Assembly (NCBI GenBank): GCA_007121375.1 | Contig: SKLX01000084.1 | Location: forward strand, 1-7,561 | Length of the DNA stretch: 7,561 nt | From: Bacillota bacterium | GTDB lineage: Bacteria > Bacillota > Dethiobacteria > SKNC01 | Direction of reading: 5' to 3' | Shown: in pieces, positions 5,520-7,561 of the stretch | How positions within the stretch are numbered: the first letter of the stretch is position 1 | How the letters are laid out: every line of letters begins with the position of its first letter | Made by a program: the position numbers and the translations under genes | Notes under the pieces: generated by a model | Database searches by the model: none | Seen by the model: the letters and a program-made list of their open reading frames with translations, nothing else | What the model was told of the DNA's origin: nothing

Positions 5520-7433
5520 TTATGAGCTTTCCCTTTCCTTTTCTTCTACCAGTTCAGGGGGTGAAAGCTTAATAACTGCATTATATTCAGGGGGACATGC
5601 TATCAAGCAGCTGTTACATTTAACACATTTTTCCTGGTCTATAGCCTTAAGGCCATCATCTCTGGTATAGATAGCTTCAGCAGGACAGGGGGCCAAACAG
5701 GCGCTGCAAAGCTTACTGCATTTTTCTGGCAATATATAAAAGGCAATGAGGTCTTTGCACATTAAAGCAGGGCAGCGCCCTTCTTCAATATGGGCTTTAT
5801 ATTCCTCCTCAAAGTATCTAAGGGTTGTTAAAACCGGGTTAGGAGCTGTCTTTCCTAATCCACATAAAGACCCCTTTATTACATCTTCAGCCAGGTCCTG
5901 GAGAATTTTAAGGGAATTAAAGTCCCCCTCACCCCTGGTTACCTTCTCCAAAATATTCATCATATGTTTTGTTCCCAGGCGACAAAAAGTACATTTCCCG
6001 CAGGATTCCTTTTGGGTAAAATCCAAAAAATAGCGGGCGAACTCTACCATACAGTCATCTTCGTCCAGAACAACCACACCACCTGACCCCAAAATGGCAC
6101 CTGCCTCCTGTAAAGAATCAAAGTCAATAGGTTTGTCCAGGACAGATTCAGGCAAGCAACCCCCTGAAGGGCCTCCTATTTGGACAACTTTAAATTTCTT
6201 TTCATGGGGTATTCCTCCTCCCACATCATAAATCAGGTTTTCCAGGGAAGTCCCCATGGGTACTTCAACCAATCCTGTATTATTAATTTTTCCTGCCAGG
6301 GCAAATACTGCTGTACCAGGACTTTCCTCCGTTCCAATGCTCTTAAACCATTTGGAGCCATTCCTAACAATATGGGGAACGTAAGAAAGGGTTTTTACGT
6401 TATTTATGATGGTGGGTTTTTGACGAAAGCCCCGGGTAGCAGGAAAAGGTGGCCGAGGGTTGGGGGTTCCTAATTTACCTTCCATGGAATTAATTAGGGC
6501 TGTTTCTTCACCACAAACAAAGGCTCCTGAACTTTCAAAGACTTGCAGGTCAAAACTGAAGTCACTTCCCAAAATATTATCCCCTAATAAACCCTTATCC
6601 CGGGCCTGTTTAATAGCTATTTTAGTATTTTCCACGGCTAAGGGATATTCGTTACGAATATAGATATAACCCTGGGAGGCCCCACAGGCATACCCGGCAA
6701 TTATGCAACCCTCCATAACCTGGTGAGGATTTGATTCCATTATACTGCGATCCATAAAAGCCCCGGGGTCTCCTTCCTCAGCATTACAAATAATATATTT
6801 ATTATCTTCCCCCTGGTTATAACAGATTTCCCACTTTGTCCCCGTGGGAAAACCTGCGCCTCCCCGTCCTCGAAGCCGGGAATCTTTAATTATCTCTAAT
6901 ACTTCTTGGGGCTCCATTCCCAGGGTTTTTAAAAGACCTTCATAACCATCCTTAAAAATATAATGGTCTATATCCTTTGGGTCAATAAACCCGCATTGAC
7001 CCAGGATAATTTTTCTTTCATAAATGCCCCGGGGGAAATCTTCTATAGTAGGAAAATAATAATTGGGCTCAAAGGCTAAGAGGGCATAATCAAAACAGGG
7101 ATCCTCCTGGATTAAAAATTCTTCCACCAAAAGATTTACCATGCCTTCATCCACATATCCATAAGCCAGGGGAATAAAATCTGGCTTTGATATTATTACC
7201 AGGGGCTCAGGATAACAGTGGCCCATACATCCTACCTCTATCACCTGGGCGTCAAGTCCTTTTTCCTCTATATTCTTGATAAAGGCATCTTTTACTTCTA
7301 TAGCTCCCGTAGCCTTAGCACAAGTAGCAGTACCTACCATAACCAGGGTTTTTTCCATTAAGGCATCCATTTTTTTTCTAGCCTTTATTTTTAATTCTTC
7401 ATATTTTTTTAATCTAGTGGGGTAAGTACCCAT
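5520..7433 (-). CDS. nuoF: NuoF/HydB-type NADH-binding iron-sulfur flavoprotein
   Basis: The 637-residue protein shows the full HydB/HndC layout. A thioredoxin-like [2Fe-2S] domain (about 28-108) has C38 and C69-x3-C73. The NuoF core carries FMN and NADH motifs: GRGGAGFPTGTKWE (189-202), NAEEGDPGAFMDRS (217-230) and GAFVCGEETAL (303-313). An SLBB segment (about 375-430) follows, then a [4Fe-4S] site C478-x2-C481-x2-C484 with C524. Two C-terminal ferredoxin motifs end the chain (C572, C576, C579, C583 and C603, C606, C609, C613). It oxidises or reduces NAD(P)H via FMN and passes electrons along the clusters to a partner hydrogenase or formate dehydrogenase in a soluble, often electron-bifurcating, complex. 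No catalytic subunit follows downstream, so partners should lie upstream beyond the window. Its start overlaps the preceding frame by 20 bases, and GGGAGGGG lies about 10 bases before the ATG. The first C-terminal cluster has an odd C-x3-C spacing. Confidence 0.94.
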   Translation of the reverse strand: MGTYPTRLKKYEELKIKARKKMDALMEKTLVMVGTATCAKATGAIEVKDAFIKNIEEKGLDAQVIEVGCMGHCYPEPLVIISKPDFIPLAYGYVDEGMVNLLVEEFLIQEDPCFDYALLAFEPNYYFPTIEDFPRGIYERKIILGQCGFIDPKDIDHYIFKDGYEGLLKTLGMEPQEVLEIIKDSRLRGRGGAGFPTGTKWEICYNQGEDNKYIICNAEEGDPGAFMDRSIMESNPHQVMEGCIIAGYACGASQGYIYIRNEYPLAVENTKIAIKQARDKGLLGDNILGSDFSFDLQVFESSGAFVCGEETALINSMEGKLGTPNPRPPFPATRGFRQKPTIINNVKTLSYVPHIVRNGSKWFKSIGTEESPGTAVFALAGKINNTGLVEVPMGTSLENLIYDVGGGIPHEKKFKVVQIGGPSGGCLPESVLDKPIDFDSLQEAGAILGSGGVVVLDEDDCMVEFARYFLDFTQKESCGKCTFCRLGTKHMMNILEKVTRGEGDFNSLKILQDLAEDVIKGSLCGLGKTAPNPVLTTLRYFEEEYKAHIEEGRCPALMCKDLIAFYILPEKCSKLCSACLAPCPAEAIYTRDDGLKAIDQEKCVKCNSCLIACPPEYNAVIKLSPPELVEEKERESS

Positions 7434-7560
7434 TGTCCCTGATCCCCTCCCTTTTCATTTTCCCTTTAAGCATGAACTGGTCCAGGGTATAAAAGTGGAT
7501 AAGTTTCATATATTCCATAACGACCCTTTCGGGCAGACTTCCCATAAGAATAACGATGAT
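7414..7560 (-). CDS. C-terminal end of unidentified upstream gene
   Basis: A minus-strand frame open from the right edge gives 48 residues ending at TAG 7416-7414. It contains SLPERVVMEYMKLIHFYTL and a basic amphipathic stretch (KGKMKREG) before ending GYLPH. The composition looks protein-like, with alternating hydrophobic and charged residues. It overlaps the nuoF start by 20 bases, suggesting translational coupling. A second minus-strand frame is open from the edge to a TAA near 7466 and would leave a clean gap with the nuoF ribosome site. The choice between the two is therefore not certain. I do not recognise the family. Hydrogenase or formate dehydrogenase partner subunits would be expected nearby, but this tail does not identify one. 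Confidence 0.42.
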   Translation of the reverse strand: MIVILMGSLPERVVMEYMKLIHFYTLDQFMLKGKMKREGIRDNGYLPH

Positions 7561-7561
7561 A

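Noticed and set aside
5520..7433. Subunit of a membrane complex I (true NuoF of a nuo operon)
   Set aside because: The added N-terminal [2Fe-2S] domain and two C-terminal ferredoxin motifs fit soluble HydB/HndC/FdhB-type complexes, and no other complex I genes are in the window.

Overview
The window looks like chromosomal DNA from an anaerobic, low-to-moderate G+C Firmicute (Clostridia or a related class). This is inferred from strong GGAGG-type ribosome sites, TGnTATAAT promoters, U-tract terminators, a UPF0316 protein, a DUF4870 protein, and a HydB/NuoF-type flavoprotein of the sort used in anaerobic hydrogen or formate metabolism. No rRNA, tRNA, CRISPR array, insertion sequence or phage gene was found. 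Every convincing gene lies on the minus strand, so transcription runs from right to left.

In transcription order, the right edge (7561-7414) holds the last 48 codons of an unrecognised gene that overlaps the start of a 637-residue NuoF/HydB-like NADH-binding iron-sulfur flavoprotein (7433-5520). It is followed closely by a DUF4870/Tic20-like membrane protein (5465-5067) and a short QueG-like double [4Fe-4S] protein (5019-4213). These probably form one operon. A separate unit follows, with a good extended -10 promoter (4151-4123), a 63-residue two-CxxC zinc-ribbon-like protein (4083-3892) and its own terminator (3824-3783). Next come a class I fructose-bisphosphate aldolase of the FbaB type (3661-2594) and a DEDDh exonuclease with a C-terminal BRCT domain (2545-1688), which form a two-gene unit.

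The 318-base gap at 1687-1370 is the most structured non-coding part. It carries a possible 36-codon gene or small RNA, two tandem terminators, an internal minus-strand promoter-like site, and an opposing plus-strand extended -10 site next to a 16-base AT palindrome. To its left lie a UPF0316 membrane protein (1369-851), a PAS sensor whose second domain appears cut short (761-93), and the first codons of a CvpA-like membrane protein running off the left edge (71-1).

Most of this is ordinary housekeeping and accessory content. I see no clear new multi-gene system. The items most worth a second look are the 1370-1687 gap, the solitary zinc-ribbon gene, the unusual first C-terminal cluster motif of the flavoprotein, and the truncated PAS protein next to the CvpA-like start.
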